This document shows, piece after piece, positions 7,369-15,630 of a DNA stretch of 46,804 nucleotides; position 1 is the stretch's first letter; every line of letters begins with the position of its first letter. The stretch spans positions 1 to 46,804 of the forward strand of contig NZUJ01000028.1 in NCBI GenBank assembly GCA_002701295.1, read 5' to 3'. This DNA is from Ponticaulis sp. (GTDB taxonomy: Bacteria; Pseudomonadota; Alphaproteobacteria; Caulobacterales; Hyphomonadaceae). The notes beneath the pieces are model-generated. The model made no database searches. It saw nothing but the letters and a program-made list of their open reading frames with translations, and was not told the DNA's origin. A program made the position numbers and the translations under genes.

Positions 7369-8535
7369 ATGTCGTCATCCGATACAGCTTCAGTCTCCAC
7401 CCTGTCCCGCCGCGACTGGTTGAAGTTCGCAGGCATTGGCGCAACAACGCTCGGTGCGTCCGCTTTTGTGTCGTCGTGCTCTCAGCAAACGGCAACAGCC
7501 GACACAGCAGATGCCATGCCAGACATGGACGCCATCGCGATCATGTCGTCTAACGAGAACCCGTTCGGGCCATCGCCGAAAGCGGTGGAAGCCATGAAGG
7601 GTGAGCTTTCAAATATCTATCGCTACACCTACCCGTCGATCGTTGCTTTGACCGAGCAGATTGCGAAACGCGAAAACGTATCGCCTGATCAGATCCTGAT
7701 CACGAACGGGTCCCAACCGATTCTTGGCCATTTCTCACTCTGGGCGAACAGTAAGGGTCTCAAGATTCTGACCTCTGAACTCACCTATGAAGGTGTGCCG
7801 CGCGTCGCAGAAGCATTCGGCGCTGAAGTCGATTATTCGCCAGTGAAAGCAGATCTGGGATTCGATCTTGAAACCATCGGCGCCAAGGTAAAACCGGGCA
7901 CTTGCGTTTACATCTGCAACCCGAACAACCCGACAGGCAAAACCATTGATCCGGCTCAACTCGACGCATTCGTCGACAGCGTGTCTTCTCAGGTCCCGGT
8001 CTTTATCGACGAAGCCTACCTGGACATTGCAGACGATTACGAAAAGCAGGTTATGACGAAGTATGTGCGCATGGGCCGCCCGGTGGTCGTTGCGCGCACC
8101 TTCTCCAAAATCTACGGCATGGCCGGACAGCGTATTGGCTATGCGCTGATGCCTGCCGACATGATTGCAGAATTCTATGAGTTCCAGCTGATGTCCAACG
8201 TAAACAAGCTGGGTCTGGTTGCCGCGTCAGCGTCACTGGACGACACGGCTCACTTTGAAGACATGCGCGTCAAAATCAAACTCGGTCGCGAAAAACTGAT
8301 CGCTATGGCACGCGACATTGGCCGCCCGATTGCTGAAGACCCGCAAGGCAGCTTCATCTATATGGATACCGGTATGAATGCGGGCGAGTTTTCGGCTCGC
8401 ATGATGGAAAAAGGCGTCCGCGTTGTCGGCTCTCGCTGGTCAGAGCGACCTGAATGGTCCCGGATTTGTGTTGGGCTGCCACATGAAATCGAAAAGTGTC
8501 ATGCGGCTGCGAAAGAGATACTGACGTCCATCTGA
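7369..8535 (+). CDS. Tat-exported, lipobox-bearing PLP aminotransferase (HisC-like, class I/II)
   Basis: A 388-residue fold-type I PLP enzyme resembling histidinol-phosphate aminotransferases. Catalytic landmarks are intact: NENPFGPSP, NPNNPTG, the Asp/Tyr of FIDEAYLD, the Schiff-base Lys in TFSKIYGMAGQRIGY, and a C-terminal Arg in SRICVGLP. The unusual part is the N-terminus. It has a twin-arginine motif SRRDWLKF (Arg 14-15), a hydrophobic stretch, then VSSC with Cys37 fitting a lipobox. This predicts export through Tat with cofactor bound, then lipid anchoring. AGAGGGG precedes the ATG. The leader holds ATTTGG-N7-CCAAAT (7333-7351). It lies 85 bp before the Stf0 gene on the same strand. The substrate is unknown. 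Confidence 0.88.
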   Translation: MSSSDTASVSTLSRRDWLKFAGIGATTLGASAFVSSCSQQTATADTADAMPDMDAIAIMSSNENPFGPSPKAVEAMKGELSNIYRYTYPSIVALTEQIAKRENVSPDQILITNGSQPILGHFSLWANSKGLKILTSELTYEGVPRVAEAFGAEVDYSPVKADLGFDLETIGAKVKPGTCVYICNPNNPTGKTIDPAQLDAFVDSVSSQVPVFIDEAYLDIADDYEKQVMTKYVRMGRPVVVARTFSKIYGMAGQRIGYALMPADMIAEFYEFQLMSNVNKLGLVAASASLDDTAHFEDMRVKIKLGREKLIAMARDIGRPIAEDPQGSFIYMDTGMNAGEFSARMMEKGVRVVGSRWSERPEWSRICVGLPHEIEKCHAAAKEILTSI

Positions 8536-8555
8536 CGCCCATCTGTTTGCAAGTT

Positions 8556-8590
8556 GTCTCCGCATGGAATTCATGTATCTGTGCGGGGAC
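8556..8590 (+). terminator. Possible hairpin terminator or attenuator after the aminotransferase gene
   Basis: GTCTCCGCA (8556-8564) pairs with TGCGGGGAC (8582-8590) with one G-T wobble and a 17-nt loop, starting 20 nt after the aminotransferase stop. Only a weak T-containing tail follows, so termination would be partial at best. It may separate expression of the aminotransferase from the sulfotransferase. Confidence 0.3.
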
Positions 8591-8620
8591 TTCTAAGCCT
8601 CTGGATTTGCAGCAGATAAC

Positions 8621-9448
8621 GTGTCAGCACCTCAGAAAACCATTCTAACGGCTCTGGCTGAAGCAAGCCCCGAGACCGATTTCAAACATCTCGATTGTTT
8701 TGTCCTCCTGTCGACACAACGGACAGGCAGCACGCTCGTTTGCAAGGATCTTGAATCCACCGGCGCATTTGGCGTTCCGGGAGAACACTTGCTTTGGCTC
8801 ACGCGGATGTTCAACAAACGCGGCGCCGTACCGACAATGGACGAGTTCCTGTCGCGTGGTCGCAGCGGCTCTGGCAACATGTTTGCCATCAACATCATGG
8901 CCAATCAGCTGATTTATCTGGGCGCATGGCTTGCCAGCCCCGAAGAGGCGCTTCCGCTGATCAACACGCCGCGTGGAAGCCGGAAGCTCGCCATCTCTGC
9001 GCTTCAGAAGCTCTCTCCGTTGTTTGGGGCTACCTATCTGGTCTCACTCAAGCGCGACGACATCTTTGCGACGACGTTTTCGCGTCTGAAGGCGCGCGCC
9101 ACACAGGATTATCACCGAGCGGACTCAGGCCCGGACACTGGGCCAAAAGACAGTCCGTCACTCGAGTTCAGCACATTTGAAATTCTTCAGGAAATGACGT
9201 CGATCGAGCGCAGCTACATCATGAATGCAGATGCGCTTGAGCTGGCCACAGTCGGCCACATGGCCATCAGCTATGACGATGCAGCCGAGAATTTCCCGGA
9301 TTATCTGAAACCCGTCATGCAGCACTGCAATCTGGACCCGGCGCTTTCATCGCGCGCAAAGAGGTCTCTCAAGAAAGTGGTCAGCGGAACAGAGCTGAAA
9401 GACCAGAAAGACAGTTTCCTCAGCCGTATCGGGTTTCTCACCGAATAA
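8621..9448 (+). CDS. Stf0-family sulfotransferase
   Basis: A 275-residue predicted PAPS-dependent sulfotransferase. The 5'-phosphosulfate loop is STQRTGST (residues 31-38), followed by LVCKDLESTGAFGVPGE, which closely resembles the trehalose-type Stf0 family. The length is usual for Stf0 (about 265-280). The start is a GTG at 8621 with no obvious SD; no other in-frame start keeps the PAPS loop and gives a sensible N-terminus. There is no signal peptide, so it should act in the cytosol, perhaps on a glycolipid or sugar head group. It follows the Tat aminotransferase by 85 bp and may be co-transcribed. Confidence 0.82.
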   Translation: MSAPQKTILTALAEASPETDFKHLDCFVLLSTQRTGSTLVCKDLESTGAFGVPGEHLLWLTRMFNKRGAVPTMDEFLSRGRSGSGNMFAINIMANQLIYLGAWLASPEEALPLINTPRGSRKLAISALQKLSPLFGATYLVSLKRDDIFATTFSRLKARATQDYHRADSGPDTGPKDSPSLEFSTFEILQEMTSIERSYIMNADALELATVGHMAISYDDAAENFPDYLKPVMQHCNLDPALSSRAKRSLKKVVSGTELKDQKDSFLSRIGFLTE

Positions 9449-9454
9449 CAGATG

Positions 9455-9580
9455 CTACCGGTCGAGAGACCGACGGGGCCCGCCAAATACGGCGCGATAG
9501 ATTTTCGGATGGCCGAGTGCCCAGATTGCGAGACCGAAAATCAATCCCGTCATCAACAAAATGGCAAAGAGCGTTTGCAT
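9455..9580 (-). CDS. Small single-pass membrane peptide, 41 residues
   Basis: A short frame begins at an ATG (9578-9580) with an excellent SD (AAAGGAGA, 6-7 nt spacing) and ends at TAG (9455-9457). The peptide begins MQTLFAILLMTGLIFGLAIW and has one hydrophobic helix (about residues 3-22). A basic tail containing HPKIYRAVFGGPRR follows. This is a plausible N-out or N-in small membrane protein. It lies 83 bp after trmN6 on the same strand and converges on the Stf0 gene. The family is not recognised. The RBS and membrane-peptide composition are the support. Confidence 0.6.
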   Translation of the reverse strand: MQTLFAILLMTGLIFGLAIWALGHPKIYRAVFGGPRRSLDR

Positions 9581-9663
9581 AAGCGTCTCCTTTCCACTGC
9601 ACCCTATCAGAAAGATGGGGGCTAAGCCGACATAATAGAAGGCGATTAGGTCCGAATTTGGGC

Positions 9664-10404
9664 TCAGACCCAGTCGAGCGGCGCCCCCTTCAATATGGCG
9701 TCGGCCCGATCAGTATAGGTCGGATTGCCTTTGGCCACGTGCATGGTCAGACCCGAATGCAGGCGCACCTCGCCGCGCTTGAGGCCTTTTCGCGCAGTAA
9801 TAATGACACGCTTTGCTGGCTCGCCGGGCGCTGAGAAAACAGGAAGCACCTCAATCTGGCCGGTGCGGCTCAGAAGATAGCTCAGAATTTCACCCAGTTC
9901 GCCGGCGCGATGAATGAGCGTTATCCGCCCTTTTGGCGCGACAACCTTGATCATGGCTTTCAGCCAGTCCACCAGAGATGTCTCCGCGAGATAAGCTGCC
10001 TGCCGCCCCTTGGTTGGCGACTGAATGCGCCCGGGCTCGAAGTATGGCGGGTTCGACATGACGAGATCGAACCGGTTTTCCCAGTCTTCGGGCAGGTTTC
10101 GGACGTCGGACGGAAACAGTGAAACGCGCCCTTCAAATCCGTTTGCACTGACACCCCTCTCGGCGAGTGAAACGCTGCTTTCTTCCCTTTCAACCCCGAC
10201 AAACCGCGATGAGTTGAGACGCCAGGCTGCCGGAAACAATGCCCCGCCGGCACCGCACCCCATGTCGAGAATCTGTTTGTCATTCAGGTCTGGCAGAGAG
10301 GCCGCAAGGAGAATCGCATCAAGTCCTGCGCGATATCCTGTCTCAGGCTGGAAGATCCGCACCTGCTCATTCAACAGCCAGTCTTCTGTCACAGCATCTG
10401 TCAT
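9664..10404 (-). CDS. trmN6: tRNA1(Val) (adenine(37)-N6)-methyltransferase-like protein (TrmN6/YfiC)
   Basis: A 246-residue SAM-dependent N6-adenine methyltransferase. Motif I is LDMGCGAGGALFPAAW (about residues 46-61). The N-methyltransferase motif SNPPYFEPG (about 118-126) is the NPPY type used on amino groups of adenine. The N-terminal FQPETGYRAGLDAILLAA is typical of the YfiC/TrmN6 group. The likely target is tRNA. Its ATG overlaps the stop of the DUF2007 gene by 4 bp (ATGA), implying coupling. This pair divergent from a polyprenyl synthetase gene is a familiar alphaproteobacterial arrangement. Confidence 0.85.
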   Translation of the reverse strand: MTDAVTEDWLLNEQVRIFQPETGYRAGLDAILLAASLPDLNDKQILDMGCGAGGALFPAAWRLNSSRFVGVEREESSVSLAERGVSANGFEGRVSLFPSDVRNLPEDWENRFDLVMSNPPYFEPGRIQSPTKGRQAAYLAETSLVDWLKAMIKVVAPKGRITLIHRAGELGEILSYLLSRTGQIEVLPVFSAPGEPAKRVIITARKGLKRGEVRLHSGLTMHVAKGNPTYTDRADAILKGAPLDWV

Positions 10405-10652
10405 TGTTTATCCAGAACGTCCTGAATTGCACGTTGAGCGGGTATCAAATCCTCTTCCGCCACAAGTATCCGTCGCGGTATCGCCCCTATAGAGCCATCC
10501 ATCGAACTTGCGAACTCATCCCCTAGTAGAAACGTGATTTGCGCCTCATCGAGTCGCGCCTGTATCACAGAGATTACGACTGGGTCATTTGTGCGAATTA
10601 ACGTTTCCAAACATTTGCCTTTCATTTCCAGATGCGCCAAAAGCATTGCCAC
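10401..10652 (-). CDS. DUF2007 domain protein (putative signal-transducing protein)
   Basis: A small protein of 83 residues from a GTG at 10652. It could instead be 81 residues from the ATG at 10646 or 74 from the ATG at 10625. The core LIRTNDPVVISVIQARLDEA and the later IPRRILVAEEDLIPAQ match the DUF2007 pattern, a ferredoxin-like alpha-beta domain of unknown function. Family members usually begin close to the RTND segment, which favours 10625, but no clear SD decides. It is coupled to trmN6 by a 4-bp overlap and divergent from the polyprenyl synthetase gene (71 bp between starts). Confidence 0.82.
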   Translation of the reverse strand: MAMLLAHLEMKGKCLETLIRTNDPVVISVIQARLDEAQITFLLGDEFASSMDGSIGAIPRRILVAEEDLIPAQRAIQDVLDKQ

Positions 10653-10723
10653 CGGTGACTTAGTGCCGCGCCCCAGCCAAAGGTACTTTCCTTTGCTCGA
10701 AAGCGCACTTTATTAAAGTAAGA

Positions 10724-11755
10724 GTGAGTAAAAGGGCCAGATCCTTGGACGCAACCCCACTAAAGCTTGATCCTAAACATGCCTTCCAGAATCTGTCTGG
10801 ACTGCTGGATGACGATGTACAAGCTGTAGAAAAACTGCTGATCGAGCGCGCCGCAAGTCCGGTGTCTGTTATCCCGAACCTGTCGGGCTATATCGTTGCC
10901 GCTGGTGGCAAGCGGCTGCGTCCGCTGATCACTCTGGCCGCCGCTAAGGCCTGCAATGCAACAGAGATGGCGCCCGTTCACAGCCTTGCAGCAGCCGTTG
11001 AGTTCATCCACACAGCGACGCTTCTGCACGATGACGTGGTTGATGAGTCTGACCTGAGACGTGGCAAGCCTGCGGCCAAAAATGTCTGGGGCAACTCAGC
11101 CAGCATTCTCGTCGGGGATTTTCTCTTCGCCCGCGCCTTTACGCTTATGGTCGAAACGGGTCGTCTGGCTGTTCTGGATATTCTGTCCAATGCTTCAAGC
11201 GTTATTGCAGAAGGCGAAGTGCATCAGCTGGCCGTTCAGGGCCAGCTCGACCTGCCGACTGAAGACTATCTGAAAATCATCGAAGCCAAAACGGCTGCAC
11301 TTTTTGAGGCCGCAGCCGAGTCAGGCGCTGTGTGTGCGGATGCCGATGAGAGCCAGGTTCGCGCGCTGAAAGCCTATGGCCGAAATCTTGGCCTCGCATT
11401 CCAGCTGGTCGATGACGCCCTTGATTATGGTGGCACGACAGCCGTAATCGGCAAGACGGTGGGTGATGACTTCCGGGAATGTAAAATCACCCTGCCCGTT
11501 GTAATCGCACGTCGTCGCGGCACTGACGAGGATAAGAGTTTCTGGGATCGTGCGCTTAATCCGGACAAGCAAACCGATGCGGACCTGCCTCATGCGATCC
11601 ATCTGATCCGGTCAACCGGCGCAGCGAAAGATACGCTGGCAGAAGCCCGCTCATATATCGAGATTGCGAAGAAAGCTCTGGCACCTATGCCGAAGTCAGA
11701 CTATCGCGAAGCCCTGCTGGATCTGGCCGATTTCTGTGTCGATCGCGCCTATTAA
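10724..11755 (+). CDS. ispB: Polyprenyl (octa/decaprenyl) diphosphate synthase
   Basis: A trans-prenyltransferase of 343 residues that extends farnesyl diphosphate with isopentenyl units to make the ubiquinone side chain. The first Asp-rich motif is LLHDDVVDESDLRRG and the second is LVDDALDYGG, both intact. GGKRLRP, the IPP-binding signature near the N-terminus, is present. The start is a GTG at 10724 (MSKRARSLDATPL), preceded by an AGTAAGA stretch. Chain length cannot be fixed by eye; alphaproteobacteria commonly make Q10. The gene ends 4 bp from the convergent WecA-like gene. Confidence 0.92.
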   Translation: MSKRARSLDATPLKLDPKHAFQNLSGLLDDDVQAVEKLLIERAASPVSVIPNLSGYIVAAGGKRLRPLITLAAAKACNATEMAPVHSLAAAVEFIHTATLLHDDVVDESDLRRGKPAAKNVWGNSASILVGDFLFARAFTLMVETGRLAVLDILSNASSVIAEGEVHQLAVQGQLDLPTEDYLKIIEAKTAALFEAAAESGAVCADADESQVRALKAYGRNLGLAFQLVDDALDYGGTTAVIGKTVGDDFRECKITLPVVIARRRGTDEDKSFWDRALNPDKQTDADLPHAIHLIRSTGAAKDTLAEARSYIEIAKKALAPMPKSDYREALLDLADFCVDRAY

Positions 11756-11759
11756 GGCG

Positions 11760-12797
11760 TTAAGGCGAAATCAGTCCATGCCTGATGGCTGAACCGCGAA
11801 TGCGGCGGTTCAGAATATAGAGAATGAGTATCAGCGCTGCGAACCCTGCCATCGCGCCGCCTCTGGGCAGCAGCAGAGACATGCCTGAAACAAACACCCC
11901 GTGCAGGGTCACCCAGATATAGATCCAGGCCACAAGCGCATGGCTTGCGCCTGTGCGGATCATGATCTGATAGACATGTTCCAGATGCGGTTTCATCAAA
12001 GAACGCTTGTGTTGATAGCGCCAGATGAGTGTCAGCAGAACATCTGCCAGAAAGCCGATAAACAGAAGAGGTCCCACCCAGACGGAAAGGCCAGTTCGCT
12101 CGATCAGGATCAGGGTAAGTCCCGCCAGGTAGAAGCCAACGAACAAAGCCCCCGAATCGCCGGTGAAGAGTTTCCCTCGCCCATTCCAGACCAGATGCCC
12201 TATCAAGGCTCCGAACATGATAAGCGCAAAAGCCATCAGGTCGTAGGCGCCGGATAGCCCTGCGAGCAATGCAATCCCTCCAGCGATGGTCGCCGATGCC
12301 CCCATGGCCAGACCATCCGAGCCATCCATGAAGTTCACGGCATTCGTCACAACGACGAACCAGGTGGCCGACCCGAGAACAGCGATCAAAAAACCCGTTT
12401 CCAGGACATTCCGGCCGAGATCGAATTGAGACACCCGAACACCGAACCAGGTCACAAACAGCGCGAGGACCACCTGAACAAGCAATTTGGGCAGTGCCGG
12501 GAGATTCACCAGATCATCCCACAGCCCCATCAGGAACATGCCTGCGGATGCGAGAAGCAAGACAATGATCTGCAGGCTCAACCATCCGTCAAACAGAAAC
12601 ATGCTGACGAGTGTTACCGGAATGGCCGCCAGAAAGATGGCAATACCGCCAGATGTCGGCATGGCTGTGCTTTGCGTTTTTCGTTCGCCGTCGGGATGGT
12701 CCTTGGGGCCGTGCTTCATCACGAGCCAGCCAAATCCAACAGTCAGAACCGCCGCCAGAACACTGATTAATGCTGCAAACAGATACACGCCCGACAT
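11760..12797 (-). CDS. Polyprenyl-phosphate sugar-1-phosphate transferase (WecA/MraY superfamily)
   Basis: A polytopic inner-membrane enzyme of 345 residues with about 10 hydrophobic segments. It predictably transfers a HexNAc-1-phosphate from UDP-sugar to undecaprenyl phosphate, starting an O-antigen, capsule or related glycan. Family signatures are present: PTSGGIAIF near the N-terminus, the Asp pair in GLWDDLVNLP, NAVNFMDGSDGL, GDSGALFVGF, and a cytosolic loop WRYQHKRSLMKPHLEHVYQ. The His-containing final loop fits WecA/TagO/Glycosyltransferase-4 proteins rather than MraY proper. It is the last gene of the etfQO-TPR-ispE run, 24 bp after ispE. Confidence 0.88.
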   Translation of the reverse strand: MSGVYLFAALISVLAAVLTVGFGWLVMKHGPKDHPDGERKTQSTAMPTSGGIAIFLAAIPVTLVSMFLFDGWLSLQIIVLLLASAGMFLMGLWDDLVNLPALPKLLVQVVLALFVTWFGVRVSQFDLGRNVLETGFLIAVLGSATWFVVVTNAVNFMDGSDGLAMGASATIAGGIALLAGLSGAYDLMAFALIMFGALIGHLVWNGRGKLFTGDSGALFVGFYLAGLTLILIERTGLSVWVGPLLFIGFLADVLLTLIWRYQHKRSLMKPHLEHVYQIMIRTGASHALVAWIYIWVTLHGVFVSGMSLLLPRGGAMAGFAALILILYILNRRIRGSAIRHGLISP

Positions 12798-12821
12798 TCT
12801 TTCTTTGCCCTAGCCAAAGGC

Positions 12822-13736
12822 TTAGGCGTCCTCTTTTCTCAGGTCAAACTGAGCATCACCAAATGCAGTTTCGAAAATACACCAATCTGGAAATTCCGAC
12901 TTCAGACTGCGAGCTGCCTTATGAACGTCTTCGGGTGAATCGAAAATACCAAAACATGTGGCCCCGGACCCGGACATGGCGAAGTGCCGGATGTCAGGAA
13001 AGGCGCCAAGCCGTTTCAGCAGGATTTCAATCTCAGGAACAATCGAGATGGCCGCTGAGGCGAGATCATTGGTATAGCCTTCTTGTAGCTCCAGCAGCCA
13101 GTCCTCACGGGTTTCCGCCTCGGGAGGAGACACCTCTTCAAATGATGGTGGACAGGACACTTCGTCAAACCTGCGAAAGACCGGAGCGGTCGGGCATTCG
13201 ACATTCGGCGTCACCATAAGGGCCGGAAACCCTTCCGGGATTCCGCTCACGCTTTCCAGACGGTCGCCATCGCCGCGCATCAAAACCGGACGACCGGCGA
13301 CACAGGCCGGCACATCACCGCCGAGGGGCCGCGCAAGATCAATCAGCTTTTCCAAAGACAGATTGAGATCAAACGCGGAGTTGAACAAATGGAGCAGCGC
13401 AGCAGCATCAGATGATCCACCACCAATTCCGGCCGCTATAGGCAAATGCTTTTCCAGAACGAGATCACCTGTGAACTTTCGCCCGGTCTCGTCTTCCAGT
13501 GCCCTGGCCGCCCGCAGAACCAGATTATCAGGATCGCTGAGATTTTGCGGCTTCTCGGATTGCGGCCCATCGACGACGAATGTCAGAGGATCTTCTGATG
13601 GCGACCAGATCAGCCTGTCTGCCGCACGCTGGTCGGCAAACACCACCAGGCTGTCGAGAGGGTGACGTCCGTCATTCCTCACTGGCCCGACGTGAAGATA
13701 GAGATTGATTTTCGCCGGAGCGAATATGGTGATCAT
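12822..13736 (-). CDS. ispE: 4-diphosphocytidyl-2-C-methyl-D-erythritol kinase
   Basis: A GHMP kinase of the MEP isoprenoid pathway that phosphorylates CDP-ME at the 2-hydroxyl. The N-terminal FAPAKINLYLHVG, the ATP-binding Gly/Ser-rich loop LPIAAGIGGGSSDAAAL (about residues 91-107) and the third GHMP motif MSGSGATCFGIF are all present. The length of 304 residues is a little above the family average, with an insertion-like stretch (about 195-215) rich in Pro and Glu. The ATG at 13736 follows the TPR lipoprotein gene stop (13771) by 34 bp with GGGGAG upstream. It probably shares the operon with etfQO. Confidence 0.95.
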   Translation of the reverse strand: MITIFAPAKINLYLHVGPVRNDGRHPLDSLVVFADQRAADRLIWSPSEDPLTFVVDGPQSEKPQNLSDPDNLVLRAARALEDETGRKFTGDLVLEKHLPIAAGIGGGSSDAAALLHLFNSAFDLNLSLEKLIDLARPLGGDVPACVAGRPVLMRGDGDRLESVSGIPEGFPALMVTPNVECPTAPVFRRFDEVSCPPSFEEVSPPEAETREDWLLELQEGYTNDLASAAISIVPEIEILLKRLGAFPDIRHFAMSGSGATCFGIFDSPEDVHKAARSLKSEFPDWCIFETAFGDAQFDLRKEDA

Positions 13737-13770
13737 CCGAGCGTGCTCCCCATCCCCCTGAACACGACGG

Positions 13771-15516
13771 TCAGCTCGGCTCAGTCACCCCCGATTCGCC
13801 TGCCATAACAGACGGTTCGGGTGCTTTCAGACCGGAAGCCAGCTTGGCCTCAATACCGGCAATGTCGGCTTCATCAGGATCAAGTGCCAGTGCATGTCGC
13901 CATTGGAACCGCGCTTCCAGTTCCCGACCCGCGCGCCAATAGGCGTCGCCAAGATGGTCATTGAGAGTGGGATCGTCCGGCGATAATTCCACGGCGCGCT
14001 CCAGATAAAGCACTGCCTGTGGATATTGGCCCAGCATGTAATAGGCCCAACCGAGACTATCGACGATATAGCCCGAATTCGGGCTTAGGCGCACGGCCTC
14101 CTGAATCAGATCGAAGCCCTTTTGAAGGTTTTCGCCGCGATCAACCCAGGAATAACCGAGATAGTTGAGAACCTGAGGCTGTCCATCGTCAATTTCGACG
14201 GCGCGTAAAAGGTCTCTCTCTGCACCTTCCCAATCACCAAGTTCATGAAGTGTCACGGCGCGCGCATAATAGCTGCGCCAGTCTTCGCGTCCTTCAGCTT
14301 CGTCTGACGTCACAACCGAATCGAACCAGCGATAGGCCTCATCGAACTTTCCAACGGTGCGGTAGAGGTCACCCAGCTGGATCGTGAGATCGCGATCACC
14401 TGTTTTCGCCTGTCCGTCACGCGCAACTTCGAGCGCTTCATCCTCTTGTCCCAGACGCAGAAGCGCCCAGGCAAGCTGCCCGCGTGACGTCGCATAGAAT
14501 GGCGAGGTCTCAGACACCTGGCGGAGAATTTCGACAGCTTCTTCGCCGCGATCAGAGTAATCGAGCGTGCTGCCCAGCATTGTCCGCGCAATATCAAGTT
14601 CAGGATCCAGCATTAGCGCCAGATTGAAATAGACACTTGCAATATCGTCTTCCGTTTCAGTCGCGAGCGCGGTGCCTAGCGAATAGACCGCGATCGCTGC
14701 GCCCTCAGTCGGTTTCAGGCGCTTCACAGAAATTGGTTCGCCAGCCCGAAGCTTTTTCGACAGCGAGTCTACGGCCGGATTTGGCCCGACTTCCCGGCGG
14801 AACTGATCGGCAATTTCGAGCGCCTTATCCGTTTCCCCTTTAGCGGACAGAAGGCGGATATAATGCTCACATGCCACGGCGAGACGCATGCGCTCGCCCC
14901 AGACAGCCTCGAAGGTTTCGAGCGCATCCTCATCATTTCCCGCTGACATCTGGATCAGGCCAAGCATGTAGAGCGAAACGCCGTCAAGGACGTCATCACC
15001 CACAAGGCTTTCAATCAGCTGGCTTTTGGACCCGTCTTCATCATCTTCTCCAAGCGCAGCCCATGCTGCGATGGACCGTGAGACGATACGGTTGAACAGG
15101 CCCGTCTCGCCATTCGCGAGAAGAATACGCGCTTCCTTGAAGTCATCGCTCGACATCTCGGAAATGGCGAGTGTCAGACGAGTGAGGGAAGAGATTTCAT
15201 CAACAGACTTCTGCCCTGCTTTTGCCAGCGCAAGCGCCTGATCGCGCTCACCGGCGAGAAGCAGCGAGAAGATGGCGCGTTCGAGGAGAATAGAATCGTC
15301 TGGTTCCCGCGCTGAGGCACGCACAAAATTTTCGGCAGCGAGCTCAGGGTCATTGGTCAGAGACGCATAGCGACCGACCAGAAAGTCGGAATATTGATCC
15401 GCCTGCGCTGGTTTGGCGACATTGAGCCAGTCAAATTCAGTCGCAGCAGGGGTCGCGCACCCTGCCAGCGCAGAGCAACTCGCAGCGAGAAGCAGTTTTC
15501 GAAACACAGATACCAT
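13771..15516 (-). CDS. TPR-repeat lipoprotein
   Basis: An envelope-anchored protein of about 581 residues, almost entirely tetratricopeptide repeats. The ATG at 15516 is preferred over an ATG at 15594: CAGGG lies about 8 nt upstream and the protein then starts with a proper lipoprotein signal (lipobox LAGC, Cys20). The upstream start would add 26 residues before it. Repeats such as LNYLGYSWVDRGENLQKGF, the following VDSLGWAYYMLGQYPQAVLY and LNDHLGDAYWRAGRELEARF are clear TPRs near the C-terminus. It is likely a scaffold in the periplasm or outer membrane; partners are unknown. The position between etfQO and ispE recurs in alphaproteobacteria. Confidence 0.85.
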   Translation of the reverse strand: MVSVFRKLLLAASCSALAGCATPAATEFDWLNVAKPAQADQYSDFLVGRYASLTNDPELAAENFVRASAREPDDSILLERAIFSLLLAGERDQALALAKAGQKSVDEISSLTRLTLAISEMSSDDFKEARILLANGETGLFNRIVSRSIAAWAALGEDDEDGSKSQLIESLVGDDVLDGVSLYMLGLIQMSAGNDEDALETFEAVWGERMRLAVACEHYIRLLSAKGETDKALEIADQFRREVGPNPAVDSLSKKLRAGEPISVKRLKPTEGAAIAVYSLGTALATETEDDIASVYFNLALMLDPELDIARTMLGSTLDYSDRGEEAVEILRQVSETSPFYATSRGQLAWALLRLGQEDEALEVARDGQAKTGDRDLTIQLGDLYRTVGKFDEAYRWFDSVVTSDEAEGREDWRSYYARAVTLHELGDWEGAERDLLRAVEIDDGQPQVLNYLGYSWVDRGENLQKGFDLIQEAVRLSPNSGYIVDSLGWAYYMLGQYPQAVLYLERAVELSPDDPTLNDHLGDAYWRAGRELEARFQWRHALALDPDEADIAGIEAKLASGLKAPEPSVMAGESGVTEPS

Positions 15517-15630
15517 CGACCGACCCTGAGGCATCCGGGCAGAAAAGACAATCTCCCGCACTGCCAGTTCTTGAAATGAGCTGCTGTCGCCCATCAGCCA
15601 ATCAGGCCGAAGGGCGACAGCATTTCTGAA

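Noticed and set aside
6663-7553. A 296-codon plus-strand frame across the glyQ start and the intergenic region
   Set aside because: It is antisense to the conserved glyQ N-terminus and overlaps the Tat aminotransferase start; the translation is Arg/Cys/His-rich noise.
12426-12770. A plus-strand frame of 114 codons opposite the WecA-like gene
   Set aside because: It is the mirror of hydrophobic membrane-helix codons; no RBS or domain.
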